60,281 nt of DNA from Gluconobacter kanchanaburiensis NBRC 103587 (GCF_007988905.1 NZ_BJVA01000017.1:1-60281), one strand, 5' to 3'. Shown: positions 1 to 9,225, counted from the stretch's first letter. Program-made: numbers and translations. The notes: a model not told the origin generated them from the sequence alone.

Positions 1-205
1 GGTCAAATCGTCCTTCGCGGTAATCAGCGCATGAATACACGGGTCAGGAAGCAGTACTGCCGGTTGCGGCAGCAAGGACAAACCAACGCACTGCACTCGC
101 CTGACTGACACCAGACCGTTCAGTCGCCTGACATCGCGACAGACCATTCGATACAGCCGCAACAACACGTTCACGAAGATCCAGAGACAATGTACGTGAT
201 GACAT
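1..205 (-). mobile_element. IS630-family transposase remnant (N-terminal helix-turn-helix part)
   Basis: Reading the minus strand from an ATG at 205 gives 53 codons to a TGA at 46-44. The product begins with SLDLRERVVAAV and continues through LSRCQATERSGVSQ and AVRW, which is the N-terminal helix-turn-helix signature of IS630-type transposases. After the stop, homology appears to continue in another frame (IHALITAKDDLT, matching the family's ALI..KPDLT segment) until the window ends. The gene is therefore frameshifted or eroded and cannot give a full transposase from this copy. The rest of the element lies outside the window. The family call is from motif recognition; a specific IS name is not given. 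Confidence 0.72.
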
Positions 206-618
206 CCGCAACTGACCCCCATCCCGACTCAGATCGCAACCAATTCGGGAATCCCAACTTTTTCATTCAGCGCAGCAAACGCTCTAATACTCGTGCCGAA
301 AATGAGGCCATACTGATATCAAAACGTTTCGGGGGAACGATCTAACAACGGAAGAGCGGGTATCCCAACTAAGTCACGCCAAGACGAAAATACATAACAT
401 CAAAAGGCTCGGCCGTTGCCTCATGGCACGAAATTTTTGATGTCAAATTTCCGAATTCCACATCTGCTGGCCCCTACTCAATCGCTTCATCGCGCTCGGT
501 ATCCCGATCACACAAACCGCTCTGGAAAATAAGAGCACACCAAAGAATTTTCCCCGGCCAATTCCTATTTTTTGCGCCAGAATATAGAAAAAATTATAAA
601 ATTCGGATATAATTTCTA
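206..618. other. gene-free spacer between IS remnant and flhA
   Basis: No open frame of useful length is seen on either strand. The right half is very AT-rich. It contains a 14-base motif twice in the same orientation, at 246-259 (CGGGAATCCCAACT) and 357-370 (CGGGTATCCCAACT), with one mismatch. These may be ends of IS elements (the first lies just upstream of the transposase remnant), but matching inverted partners are not visible here. No clear terminator for flhA was found. Confidence 0.5.
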
Positions 619-2766
619 CTATATGAGGCTAAGAGTACGAATTTTTGAGCGTGAAAAAATTTCTTCTTGAGAAACAACAGGAATTGATGATTGAACACGC
701 TCAATTATTTTTCTTATTGGCAATCTAATACTACCACTTACCACAATAACAGGGGTCTCGCCCTGTTTCAGGGAATTATCAATACACACTCTCATACGGG
801 ACACAAACTCATTCATCTTAGATGGCGGAAGATTTATTTGTTTATTTTCACCAGATCCCACCAAGTGATCAGAAACTATACTTTCCCATTCCGCACTTAA
901 CGAAATAACAGCAATATACCCCTGCGCTCCCGTGACAGATGCGCTTATCTGACGAGCCAAACGACACCTAACATGTGAAACCAAGTTCACTACAGTCTTA
1001 TATCCTAGACTACACCCCTCTTGCAGAGCTTCTAAAATACTTACTAGATCCCGAATGGAAATACGTTCATCTAAAAGACATTGAAGTACACGCTGAATCA
1101 TACTTACAGATATTTGCGAAGGAACTAAGTCGACGATTAATTTTTGTTGTTCTCGTGGAAGTTCGTCCAGCAGTTTCTGAGTTTCAGCATAAGTGAGAAA
1201 ATCCGCAATATTATCTTTCACCAACTCAGTGAGGTGAGTAACAATTACACTCGTAGGATCCACAACAGTATATCCGCGAATAATGGCATCTTCCCGTTGA
1301 TTTTGATCAATCCAGAGTGCGGGCAAACCAAATGCCGGCTCGTTAGTCATGTCTCCATCAATATGGATCTCACCTCCTTTCGGATTCATTACGAGGAGTT
1401 TGTTAAGTCTTACATCGCCGCGCCCGACTTCTATCTCTTTTACATGAATTGAATAAGCGTCTGGGGGAAGACTCAGGTTATCTTGAATACGAACAGGCGG
1501 AAGTACAATTCCCATATCACCAGCAATAGTTCTTCGTAATATTTTTATTTTTTCCGTCAATCGAGCTCCCTCTCCACTTGCTATAGCGAGAAGGTTGAAT
1601 CCCAATTCCAATCTAAGAAGATCAATTTTTAGACTTTCTGAAATAGATACTTCTGCGGGAGTATTATTTTCAGGTATCGAAATAGTTTCGCTGTCATCAC
1701 CATAACTGACAGGTGCGTTATAACGAGCCCAAGCTGCAACTCCGGACAATAATCCCAAAAATAAAAACGGTAATGTAGGCAACCCTGGTATCAGGGCTAA
1801 TACAAGCGCACTGCCCGAAGCCAGCGCCAAGGGTTTTGGATTTCCACCTAACTGACGAACTAACGCTTCGTCCGTCCCCCCTTCCGTTCCGCCCTTAGTA
1901 ACTACAATACCGGAAGCTGTAGAAACCAAAAGCGCTGGGATTTGTGAAACAAGGCCATCACCGATGGTCAATGTCGTAAAAGCTGTCACTGCATCAGAAA
2001 GAGACATACCATGGCGCATAACACCTATTATTAAACCGCCAACAATATTAATTGCTGTAATTACCAAACTTGCAATTGCATCACCTCGAACAAATTTAGC
2101 AGCTCCGTCCATAGCGCCGTAAAATCCACTTTCCTCCTCAAGCTCTTTACGCTTCTTACGAGCGATCACATCGTTAATAGTCCCAGATGATAGTTCGGCA
2201 TCAATTGCCATTTGCTTTCCCGGCATCGAATCCAAAGAAAATCTTGCCGCCACTTCAGCAATACGACCTGAACCTTTGGTAATAACCATAAAATTAACCA
2301 CAAGGAGAATAGAGAATAGTATGCCGCCGATAACGACGTCTCCCCCCATAAGAAAACCGCCAAAAGCGGCCACTACATGCCCAGCTGCGTATATTCCCTC
2401 AAATCCACGACTTAGAATCAAGCGCGTAGTGGCAACTTCAAGTGACAGCCTCAAAAGAGTAGTCAAAAGCAAAAGGGTGGGAAAAGATGTAAAATCCAAA
2501 GGTCTATTTAAAAAAAGAGCCACCATCAAAACAAGTATAGATGATGTAACAGATATAGAAAGACCGATATCCAATATAAAAGTCGGCAGAGGTAGAACCA
2601 ATATAGATAAAAGCGCAGCTATGGCCAGTGCAAGTCCTATATCTGATCCGGGAATCCATTTGTTTATGAAGCTGAATCTTTTCGACAAACCAAAGACCTG
2701 GGATAAGGAATTTAATTTTTTAGAGATTTTTTCCATTTTTGCCATATCGATCATCATATTATACAT
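619..2766 (-). CDS. flhA: flagellar export apparatus protein FlhA
   Basis: FlhA is the large membrane subunit of the flagellar type III secretion gate; its cytoplasmic domain forms the ring that docks chaperone-substrate complexes. The 715-residue product has family length. The N-terminal half (about residues 40-330) holds hydrophobic segments and the conserved FHIPEP-type loop region (RLALNVATTR-like RLSLEVATTRLIL, then GGFLMGGDVVIGG and the VNFMVITKGSGRIAEVAARFSLDSMPGKQMAID block). The C-terminal half is soluble. It is the last gene of the fliF-fliG-fliH-fliN-flhA run, 15 bases after fliN. Start is uncertain: ATG at 2766 or one of the nearby Met codons, none with a strong ribosome site. GC content is clearly below that of the rest of the window. 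Confidence 0.95.
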   Translation of the reverse strand: MYNMMIDMAKMEKISKKLNSLSQVFGLSKRFSFINKWIPGSDIGLALAIAALLSILVLPLPTFILDIGLSISVTSSILVLMVALFLNRPLDFTSFPTLLLLTTLLRLSLEVATTRLILSRGFEGIYAAGHVVAAFGGFLMGGDVVIGGILFSILLVVNFMVITKGSGRIAEVAARFSLDSMPGKQMAIDAELSSGTINDVIARKKRKELEEESGFYGAMDGAAKFVRGDAIASLVITAINIVGGLIIGVMRHGMSLSDAVTAFTTLTIGDGLVSQIPALLVSTASGIVVTKGGTEGGTDEALVRQLGGNPKPLALASGSALVLALIPGLPTLPFLFLGLLSGVAAWARYNAPVSYGDDSETISIPENNTPAEVSISESLKIDLLRLELGFNLLAIASGEGARLTEKIKILRRTIAGDMGIVLPPVRIQDNLSLPPDAYSIHVKEIEVGRGDVRLNKLLVMNPKGGEIHIDGDMTNEPAFGLPALWIDQNQREDAIIRGYTVVDPTSVIVTHLTELVKDNIADFLTYAETQKLLDELPREQQKLIVDLVPSQISVSMIQRVLQCLLDERISIRDLVSILEALQEGCSLGYKTVVNLVSHVRCRLARQISASVTGAQGYIAVISLSAEWESIVSDHLVGSGENKQINLPPSKMNEFVSRMRVCIDNSLKQGETPVIVVSGSIRLPIRKIIERVQSSIPVVSQEEIFSRSKIRTLSLI

Positions 2767-2781
2767 AAGAAATATTTTATA

Positions 2782-3099
2782 TTATTTATCTGACTTTATT
2801 ATTTCTGTCATAGTTACACCAAGACGTGTTTCATCAACCATAACGACTTCACCTCTTGCTATCAGTCTATTATTTACCAAAATATCTATTGGGTCTCCAA
2901 TCTTCCTATCCAATTCTACTACGGCGCCTCGCCCCAATCGCAATAATTGACTAATCGGCATTGCAGACCTTCCAAGGACAGCACTAACTGTTACAGGTAT
3001 ATTATAAATGGCACCCAAATCATGAGGACTCTTATATTCTTCTGAATTTTGTGAAAAATCATTATTTTCTGCATTGAAATCTTCTTTTTCTCGGTCCAT
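2782..3099 (-). CDS. fliN: flagellar motor switch protein FliN
   Basis: FliN is a C-ring component that, with FliM and FliG, sets rotor direction and helps export. The 105-residue product has an acidic, Asn-rich leader of about 30 residues, then a single SpoA/FliMN domain (IYNIPVTVSAVLGRS, LLRLGRGAVVELDR, DPIDILVNNRLIARGEVVMVDE, GVTMTEII). Length is typical for a short alphaproteobacterial FliN. A strong ribosome site, AAGGAG, precedes the ATG at 3099. The gene lies 13 bases downstream of fliH and shares its AT-rich composition. Identification is firm because the SpoA motifs and the operon position agree. Confidence 0.93.
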   Translation of the reverse strand: MDREKEDFNAENNDFSQNSEEYKSPHDLGAIYNIPVTVSAVLGRSAMPISQLLRLGRGAVVELDRKIGDPIDILVNNRLIARGEVVMVDETRLGVTMTEIIKSDK

Positions 3100-3112
3100 G
3101 GTATTATTCTCC

Positions 3113-3757
3113 TTATTTTTCTACATTAGAGTTATTTAGTTTTTTTTCTATGTCTTCCATGATTATTCTTACATCATGCGTTAAAATGCCATTATCCCAA
3201 AAAATCTTAAAATCTCCTTTTTGTAAATTTTCATCTAATACTGTTGTAGTTATTGCATCTGATCTATTTATTATGTATTCATGTATGTTTTTATAAAGAT
3301 TTTCACAGCAAGTGATTTTTATTTTATCTCTTGTTTTCAATAACGGAATTACGTTTTTTATATATTCTTTAGATTCCTTTTCTCCGTATTGTCTCATTAA
3401 GTTTAAAAACATTGAAAACGCTATTTGATATATTTTTTCCCCTGCTTCCATGAAAATAATATCAAATCTATTTCTAATTTTATTATTTATATCTTTTTCT
3501 ATATCAAGTATTTTTTCTTCAATTAACTTAATAATATTATATTTTTCTTTATCCATATTATTTTTTGATAATATTTTCCCTTCCTCGAAACCTTTGCGGT
3601 AGCTTTCTTCGCATAAAGATACCTCTTTCACATCTGTTTCATTTATTGTATTATCTTTGTCTTCATAAAAAGTTTTCTCTGGAGATGGCATAATATCGAA
3701 ATCCTCAAGATATAATGAATTTCTTGGCTCATTATCCTTTATGAATTTATTATCCAT
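3113..3757 (-). CDS. fliH: FliH-like flagellar export regulator
   Basis: FliH binds the export ATPase FliI and helps deliver it to the export gate. The assignment rests mainly on position (between fliG and fliN, the place of fliH/flbE in alphaproteobacteria) and on architecture: acidic N-terminus, a predicted helical middle rich in Glu, Lys and Ile (SYRKGFEEG is the family's typical YxxGxxxG-like segment), and a mixed C-terminal domain. The sequence is unusually rich in Lys, Asn and Ile and the DNA is the most AT-rich in the window. I place the start at the ATG at 3757, whose A overlaps the fliG stop (TGATG); a TTG one codon upstream is possible. Confidence 0.75.
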   Translation of the reverse strand: MDNKFIKDNEPRNSLYLEDFDIMPSPEKTFYEDKDNTINETDVKEVSLCEESYRKGFEEGKILSKNNMDKEKYNIIKLIEEKILDIEKDINNKIRNRFDIIFMEAGEKIYQIAFSMFLNLMRQYGEKESKEYIKNVIPLLKTRDKIKITCCENLYKNIHEYIINRSDAITTTVLDENLQKGDFKIFWDNGILTHDVRIIMEDIEKKLNNSNVEK

Positions 3758-4767
3758 CAAACTATCATTTCATTTCCAGGCTGCTCATGATCAATTATAT
3801 CAATTTCACCTCGCTCTATAAGATCTTTTGCAATAATGAGAATTTCATTCTGGGCCGTATCGACATCTTTGACACGAACAGGTCCCAAATCTCCTATTTC
3901 ATCCAAAAGAATACGACCTGCTCTTTCGGACATAGAAGCAAAGAAAGCCTGTCTCAACTTATCACTGGCGCCTTTAAGAGCTAATGGTAGACTCTCCCTA
4001 GATATTTGATTCAAAAGAATTATTAAGCTTTCCGCCGATAGATTAACAAGTTCTTCAAATGTGAACATAAGACTCTTAATTTGTTCCGCATCCTCATGGC
4101 TACGCTCATCAAGAGCATTCATGAACCTACCTTCAAGACGCCGATCGAAGTTATTAAATATTTCTGCGAGGACTTCGTGGCTATTACGATTTATGCCCCT
4201 GGGAATATTAGAAACAAATTCAGATCTTAACGTTTTTTCAATATTTTGAAGAATATTTTTATGTATATTTTCCGTTTTTAACATTCTCATCATGATATCG
4301 AGAGAAAAATCTTCAGTAAATAGTGCCAATACCTTTGCTGCATGGGCAGGCTTCACTCTACTCAAGACTACTGCTACAGTTTGAGGATATTCATTTTTTA
4401 GATAATTAGCTAAAACTGTTTCAGATACATTTCCCAGCTTATCCCACATTGTTCGACCAGCTGGCCCGCGAATTTCCTCCATAATCGCGGCAGCTCGATT
4501 AGCGGGCAAAGCGTTTTTCAGCAGTTTTTCGGTGCTCTCTAAATCACCTATAAGCCCCTCTGCTGAGCCAAGTCCTTGACTAAATTCATGGCAAACTCTT
4601 TCAACAAGTGTTGCCGAAATCATTCCAAGCTGTGCCATTGCTGAAGAAATTTCTCTTATTTCTTCTTCATGCATCTGCTCGAAGAGACGAGAGCAATTGT
4701 CTTCACCCAAAGCCATCATGAGAATGGCAGCCTTCTGAACACCAGAAATGTTTTTTTCGATGTTCAT
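3757..4767 (-). CDS. fliG: flagellar motor switch protein FliG
   Basis: FliG is the rotor protein that contacts the stator and transmits torque. The 336-residue product has normal length, with N-terminal domain (KAAILMMALGED), middle domain containing the EHPQ-like motif as NEYPQTVAVVLSR (around residue 130), and C-terminal torque domain with charged residues (SDKLRQAFFASMSERAGRILLDEI). The start ATG overlaps the fliF stop by one base (TAATG), so translation is probably coupled to FliF, its physical partner in the MS ring. The stop overlaps the start of fliH. GC is lower than in fliF and higher than in fliH. Confidence 0.97.
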   Translation of the reverse strand: MNIEKNISGVQKAAILMMALGEDNCSRLFEQMHEEEIREISSAMAQLGMISATLVERVCHEFSQGLGSAEGLIGDLESTEKLLKNALPANRAAAIMEEIRGPAGRTMWDKLGNVSETVLANYLKNEYPQTVAVVLSRVKPAHAAKVLALFTEDFSLDIMMRMLKTENIHKNILQNIEKTLRSEFVSNIPRGINRNSHEVLAEIFNNFDRRLEGRFMNALDERSHEDAEQIKSLMFTFEELVNLSAESLIILLNQISRESLPLALKGASDKLRQAFFASMSERAGRILLDEIGDLGPVRVKDVDTAQNEILIIAKDLIERGEIDIIDHEQPGNEMIV

Positions 4768-6446
4768 TATCGCGCCAATCCTCCCTCAGGAGGCATTAAC
4801 CAACCTCGTACCAGTGAAATACTTTCTGATGGATGCGTCTCCACAAGATCTATAACTTTTTGTACAGAGGACGCTCTAATCCGTCCTTGAACTCCATTTA
4901 CCGACACCGTCTTTTCTTCCAGAGGCTCCGCGTTAACATAAGATGGTCCCGTCGAAGCGGGCAGTTGGTCCGAAGTCATAATTACAGAACTATCTAGATT
5001 TTCTTGCTGTGATGAAATTCCAGATTCCGCACCGACACTAGAGCCGGGTGGTGAAAGCAGAGCAGAGTTATTCTGTTTGCCCACAGGGCGCAGCAATGGC
5101 CGGACCACGAAGAACAAGACCATGCCAAGACAGATTACAAACAATCCAAACCTTACGGCCTCCATTTGATTGGATCGACTTAAGAATTTTTCCCAGGCCG
5201 AAGCCGATGGTTTCATGTCTGTCTCGACATCATTGAACTTCATAGACATCACTGTCACGATGTCTCCACGGTTTTGATCAAAGCCAATTGCACTTTTCGT
5301 TAAAGCGGTTAGACGCCCCAGTTCTTCAGAACTTCGGGGCTGCCAGACTGTATGTCCCTTGACGTCAGCTTGGCTAATCCCGTCGACCATTACCGCCATA
5401 CTAATCCGCGAAATTCGTGGCTGATCCTGGATCAAAGTCCGAACTGTTTTACCAATCTCATAGTTATTAGTCTGCTCTTGCCTACTACTCTGACTACCGC
5501 TCTGTTGTTGTCCTGCATTAGCATTAGGAAGGTTGTTTGATACCGTAGTATTTGTATTTCCTTGCGTATTGATATTTTTTTCACTTTTTGTTTGCTGCGA
5601 ACGAAGAACTTGCTGATCGGGATCATAGCTTTCTTGTGTCTCACGCACCTTATCGTTATTCATCGAAATGTTCGTCTCAACACGGACATGCCCCGGGCCT
5701 AATGAAGCTCCAAGCAAATCTTCAACTTCCCGAGCCACACGTTGTTCTATTGATCTTCGCTGCTCTTCCGGAGATTGACCACCGCCCAACGCCCCTTGTC
5801 CCTCTTTCAGTAGAACATGCCCCCTATTGTCTATAAGGGAAATATTTCGGGCATCGAGACCAGGTACCGCGGCGGAAACAAGATTTACAACTGCAGAGAT
5901 ATTCTCTTCATCCAAACGACGACCACCGTCCATGGAAAGAAGAACACTCGCCTGAGCACTCTGTTCGTCAGTTGAAAATAGTTCCCTGTGACGCAGAACA
6001 AGGTGAACACGCGCATTCCGTACACCGTGTATAAGACGAATTGATCGCTCTAATTCTCCCTCAAGTGCACGCGTTTCATTAATGGTTTGCTCGAACTGTG
6101 TGGCTGTAAAACCATTACCTTTGTCGAAAATTTCGTATCCAACCGAACCGCCCGAAGGCAACCCGTTTTCGGCGAGCATAAGCCGAGCGCGGGCTACGTC
6201 ATCTTCGGCCACCATGATTGTACTACCTTGGTCTTCAAGACGATATTTGATATGTGCCTTTGCAAGCTGATCTACTATTTCGCCAGCTTCGTGAGCTTCG
6301 AGATCGCGGTAGAGCAGTCCGGTCGTAGTATTCATGCCATGCATGACCAAGACACCGAGCAGGATCAACATCGCTGTACCGACGCCACCTAGAGCAGCCA
6401 GGCGGGGCAAGCCCAGTTGTTTGAGATTCGTCAGAAGCGCTTTCAC
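4767..6446 (-). CDS. fliF: flagellar MS-ring protein FliF
   Basis: FliF forms the membrane MS ring on which the flagellar rotor is built. The 559-residue product has a first membrane helix near residue 20-40, a YscJ/FliF periplasmic domain (LYRDLEAHEAGEIVDQL, ENGLPSGGSVGYEIFDKGNGF, QRTINETRALEGELERSI-like segment), an Asn/Gln/Ser-rich central linker, a second membrane helix near 430-450 (FGLFVICLGMVLFFVVRPLL) and a C-terminal FliG-binding tail. Translation starts at GTG (6446), which overlaps the stop of a 27-codon upstream ORF as GTGA, so initiation may be coupled. It heads the fliF-G-H-N-flhA run. Confidence 0.96.
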   Translation of the reverse strand: MKALLTNLKQLGLPRLAALGGVGTAMLILLGVLVMHGMNTTTGLLYRDLEAHEAGEIVDQLAKAHIKYRLEDQGSTIMVAEDDVARARLMLAENGLPSGGSVGYEIFDKGNGFTATQFEQTINETRALEGELERSIRLIHGVRNARVHLVLRHRELFSTDEQSAQASVLLSMDGGRRLDEENISAVVNLVSAAVPGLDARNISLIDNRGHVLLKEGQGALGGGQSPEEQRRSIEQRVAREVEDLLGASLGPGHVRVETNISMNNDKVRETQESYDPDQQVLRSQQTKSEKNINTQGNTNTTVSNNLPNANAGQQQSGSQSSRQEQTNNYEIGKTVRTLIQDQPRISRISMAVMVDGISQADVKGHTVWQPRSSEELGRLTALTKSAIGFDQNRGDIVTVMSMKFNDVETDMKPSASAWEKFLSRSNQMEAVRFGLFVICLGMVLFFVVRPLLRPVGKQNNSALLSPPGSSVGAESGISSQQENLDSSVIMTSDQLPASTGPSYVNAEPLEEKTVSVNGVQGRIRASSVQKVIDLVETHPSESISLVRGWLMPPEGGLAR

Positions 6447-6526
6447 CGTTTGCTCTCTTTTCCCATGACCGGTGAGGCGTGGCCTTTACAAGCTGCTTCA
6501 GGAAACTCTTTCCGTTTTTGCCGCAT
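6443..6526 (-). CDS. short leader ORF (27 codons) upstream of fliF
   Basis: On the minus strand an ATG at 6526 opens 27 codons beginning MRQKRKEFPEAACK and ending at a TGA at 6445-6443. It is preceded by GGAGGG about 8-9 bases upstream, the strongest ribosome site near fliF. Its stop overlaps the fliF GTG start as GTGA. The peptide is basic and has no recognised domain. It could be a leader that couples translation of fliF, or an alternative N-terminal exon-like misread; the frame differs from fliF, so it is not an extension. This ORF is inferred from sequence signals only. Confidence 0.45.
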   Translation of the reverse strand: MRQKRKEFPEAACKGHASPVMGKESKR

Positions 6527-6621
6527 GTACAAACCCTCCTCATAAACGGACTATCAATGAGGCTTATTGTGGAATAAAAAGGTTAACACGCGCCTAACAA
6601 GCTTTTTGGCTTTCCCTTAAA

Positions 6622-7353
6622 TCACGCTCCCGAAAAGCCTGTTAGAGCGGTCATATCGATCTTGACCCCCCCCATATCGACATCAACACCTGTCGAAGTT
6701 TTTGAAACACCCGTGACCAAGCCAGTTACCGTTGTCGGAAGTGCAACGCTGCTGCCATCCGTAGAGCTTCCCTCAACAGCGACGTTATAGGCGCCATCTG
6801 TTAGCTGAGTTCCACTGTTGGTAGTACCGTCCCATTTCCACGTGTTGATCCCTGTTGTCGCGCTGACTGTCTCTGACTTGACAACGGTGCCCGAACTATC
6901 GGTCACCGCAATCGCCACGTCTCCTGCCTGAGGCGCAGTGAACGAAAGAGATGCTGCGCCACTCTGCAAGGGTAGACTCGAACTACTCGCCGTTGTCGTC
7001 TTGCCAATAAGACTCACCGCGGATGCCATTTGATTGTCCTGTGTCGCTGAAATGAGACTCGTAAGATTTGTATTGGTCTCAACTTGCTGCTGAACGCCCG
7101 CAAACTGGGCCAGCTCGGCTGTGAACGAATCTGTACTTGTTGGATTGCTAGGATCCTGATGCTGCAACTGCGTTGTCAGCAAAGTAAGGAACTGATTGAA
7201 ATTCCCTCCTAGCGACGATAGGGAACTGCTTGAGCTACTTGCAGATGTCGACGCACTAGAAGCTGAATTTGTTACAGCATTACTTTGTGCAGCTGAAATA
7301 GCGTAGCTCAAAAGAGACGCACTTACTGACGTACCGCTAACGGAAGAAACCAT
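6622..7353 (-). CDS. flgD: flagellar hook capping protein FlgD
   Basis: FlgD is the scaffold at the hook tip that is needed for hook subunit assembly. The 243-residue product has a Ser/Ala-rich N-terminus, then the conserved N-terminal motif FLTLLTTQLQHQDPSNPTSTD-type (starting near residue 55), followed by QFAGVQQQVETN. The C-terminal half has the FlgD Ig-like/Tudor fold pattern (VAIAVTDSSGTVVKS, INTWKWDGTTNSGTQLTDGAYNVAV). It lies 14 bases downstream of fliK and about 95 bases before the leader ORF of fliF. The order fliK-flgD is common in flagellar operons. Start ATG at 7353 has an AGGAA site upstream. Confidence 0.94.
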   Translation of the reverse strand: MVSSVSGTSVSASLLSYAISAAQSNAVTNSASSASTSASSSSSSLSSLGGNFNQFLTLLTTQLQHQDPSNPTSTDSFTAELAQFAGVQQQVETNTNLTSLISATQDNQMASAVSLIGKTTTASSSSLPLQSGAASLSFTAPQAGDVAIAVTDSSGTVVKSETVSATTGINTWKWDGTTNSGTQLTDGAYNVAVEGSSTDGSSVALPTTVTGLVTGVSKTSTGVDVDMGGVKIDMTALTGFSGA

Positions 7354-7367
7354 GATTTATTCCTATT

Positions 7368-8666
7368 CTAAACAGTAAAATCTACAACACTGCGTAATGT
7401 ACGACGCTCGTGTCTAGACATTGAATTTTGGGAGGTTTTACTATGAGAGACGCTTGCTGAATGATTATCGTCGCCAAATCGATTCTCATCAGAGGCAAAT
7501 TCTAGAAACGCCCCTTTTGAGAGATTGATCTGAATATTTGACGGAACCATCGAATTTAGGTCAGGAATAGATACTGAATTCTCGCTTAACGCTGCAATTA
7601 AAGTACCCTGATTATCTTTGAGTGACTGATAGATTTCCGGATTATCCGTATCGATGTGGATACGGTTTTCTTTATTGGAATTTCCGCTGATCTGAACATG
7701 GACCTTTTCGTGTGATCCCACATTCATCTCAATATGAGTTGTTGTAACACCATTATCAGTTTTTTGATAAAGAAGTGGTTGCTGCACAGATTTATGAGAT
7801 AACTGCGTTTCCGAGAGACCTGTTTCGTCCGTATTTTGATCTGGAAAAGCCGAAAACTTTTCACTCGACGGTTCAGTGCCGTGAGTCTCGTCAGCAGTAT
7901 TTTCTGTTTGGGGCGACGAAACATTTTCCGTGAGTACTGATATTTCAGAATGCTCATTCGTTGCCGATACGACTGTTGCATCAGATCCAACCGCAAACTC
8001 TCTATTTTCTGGAGTAAGCGAATTATCACCCTCTTTTCCGGCACATGAAAGAGTGGCATCCGTTATAGTATCCTCAGAGAGAACAGGTTGTTCTTCCGAA
8101 GTTTCAGGCCCCGATATTTCCGGCGTAACGGGGCCTGAGTTGGATGTCGCTGGTGCTGGCAAAGCAGACTCATGCTGCGCCGAGGTCGAAATCAGCTTTC
8201 CTGCAGAACCTGATTGTTTGATTTCAAGCCCCTTTTGTAAAGATACAGGCTGTGAATTGTCCGGACTTTGATCCGGCTCCTGCACGTTGATAGAATCCTG
8301 GCCCTCTTGCTGGCTACCTTCAGAAGAAGTCGATTCGGTTACAGAATGAAATTCATCTGCAAGACCGTTTCCACTTGAAGCACGGGCAAAATCGTTTTTA
8401 CCGGCGTCCTTTATCTCCTGTTGTACTCTCGGAAATTTTTCCGACGGCGTCGTCGGATCGTTATCCAAGTATTGCTGCTTGGAAGGAGACAGTCTGCCGG
8501 TCTGCTCTTCCTGATCAAGGAGCGCATGCGCCGGCGCCTTTGAGTACACGTAACTTTCGAGTAGGTCATGGAAACGTTCATTGGACGCAAGCTGCACCTC
8601 GGGCGCAATTGCACTGCGCGCCACTCCGACCGTCTGTAGCGTTACGGGTGTCGTGACCTGTGACAA
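7368..8666 (-). CDS. fliK: FliK-like flagellar hook-length control protein
   Basis: FliK measures hook length and triggers the switch of export substrate. The call rests on the position directly upstream of flgD and on overall design: a long low-complexity Ser/Glu/Gln/Thr-rich region (about residues 80-300) followed by a C-terminal part that resembles the Flg_hook domain (KVHVQISGNSNKENRIHID, LIAALSENSVSIPDL, IQINLSKG). The core motif is divergent, so identity is inferred. Start is TTG at 8666, supported by GGAGG eight bases upstream and by the lack of a better Met. No signal peptide, as expected for a type III export substrate. Confidence 0.72.
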   Translation of the reverse strand: MSQVTTPVTLQTVGVARSAIAPEVQLASNERFHDLLESYVYSKAPAHALLDQEEQTGRLSPSKQQYLDNDPTTPSEKFPRVQQEIKDAGKNDFARASSGNGLADEFHSVTESTSSEGSQQEGQDSINVQEPDQSPDNSQPVSLQKGLEIKQSGSAGKLISTSAQHESALPAPATSNSGPVTPEISGPETSEEQPVLSEDTITDATLSCAGKEGDNSLTPENREFAVGSDATVVSATNEHSEISVLTENVSSPQTENTADETHGTEPSSEKFSAFPDQNTDETGLSETQLSHKSVQQPLLYQKTDNGVTTTHIEMNVGSHEKVHVQISGNSNKENRIHIDTDNPEIYQSLKDNQGTLIAALSENSVSIPDLNSMVPSNIQINLSKGAFLEFASDENRFGDDNHSASVSHSKTSQNSMSRHERRTLRSVVDFTV

Positions 8667-8874
8667 TAGGTGTGCCTCCGGATCCGCTGAAGATTGGAAA
8701 TCCGCGAATTTGATGGCACAAAAAATGTAAAGAAAGCGTTTAGCTTACAGAAGAACGCATGATGCAACTCGCCCACTATGGGCACTTCCCTCTGCGGGCT
8801 GCGCCACCTTTCCGGACGGCCTATTGAAAGCTACATGGCTTCCCGAGAGAGTTAAATCAAAAAACCGGCGACGT

Positions 8875-9225
8875 TCATGGACGAATGGCATCATACGCAG
8901 GCGAGCCTGCAAACGGGCCGCGTGGAATTGCTGGAACGCTTGGACAGACAGGCGGCATCCCGTCCAGAGCCAGGGCCTGGACTGTATGTGTGGCCGTTGA
9001 AACTAGCCCTCTCACAGCCAACTTCTGGTTTAATCGGACGCTTGCCAGAAACTCATCGGGCAGGATGACTGTCGTGCCGTCACGAAGTTTGACACCCTTG
9101 GGGGTAATCCCCGAAACAATTCCCTGCGTCACTGGCAGAGGCGTCATATCATAAACGCAGGGCGCGGCCTTAGCCACGCAGAAAGAAGATGCCAGCAGCA
9201 GACTGACGAGAACGAACTGTTTCAA
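8875..9225 (-). CDS. small secreted protein of unknown function
   Basis: The 116-residue product begins with a clear signal peptide ([20 protein letters not shown], cleavage expected after AKA), so the mature form is periplasmic or secreted. The mature part has a pattern of short beta strands ([37 protein letters not shown]) and two Cys residues, one right after the cleavage site and one near position 93. No family is recognised. The start is TTG at 9225 and overlaps the purH stop as TTGA, which suggests co-translation with purH. A link to purine synthesis is not implied by the sequence itself. Confidence 0.75.
   Translation of the reverse strand: MKQFVLVSLLLASSFCVAKAAPCVYDMTPLPVTQGIVSGITPKGVKLRDGTTVILPDEFLASVRLNQKLAVRGLVSTATHTVQALALDGMPPVCPSVPAIPRGPFAGSPAYDAIRP

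Noticed and set aside
8667-8874. Possible sigma-54 promoter (TGGCGC-like element) upstream of fliK on the minus strand
   Set aside because: The -12 box lacks TTGC and spacing does not fit; the NtrX/NtrC proteins here also lack GAFTGA.
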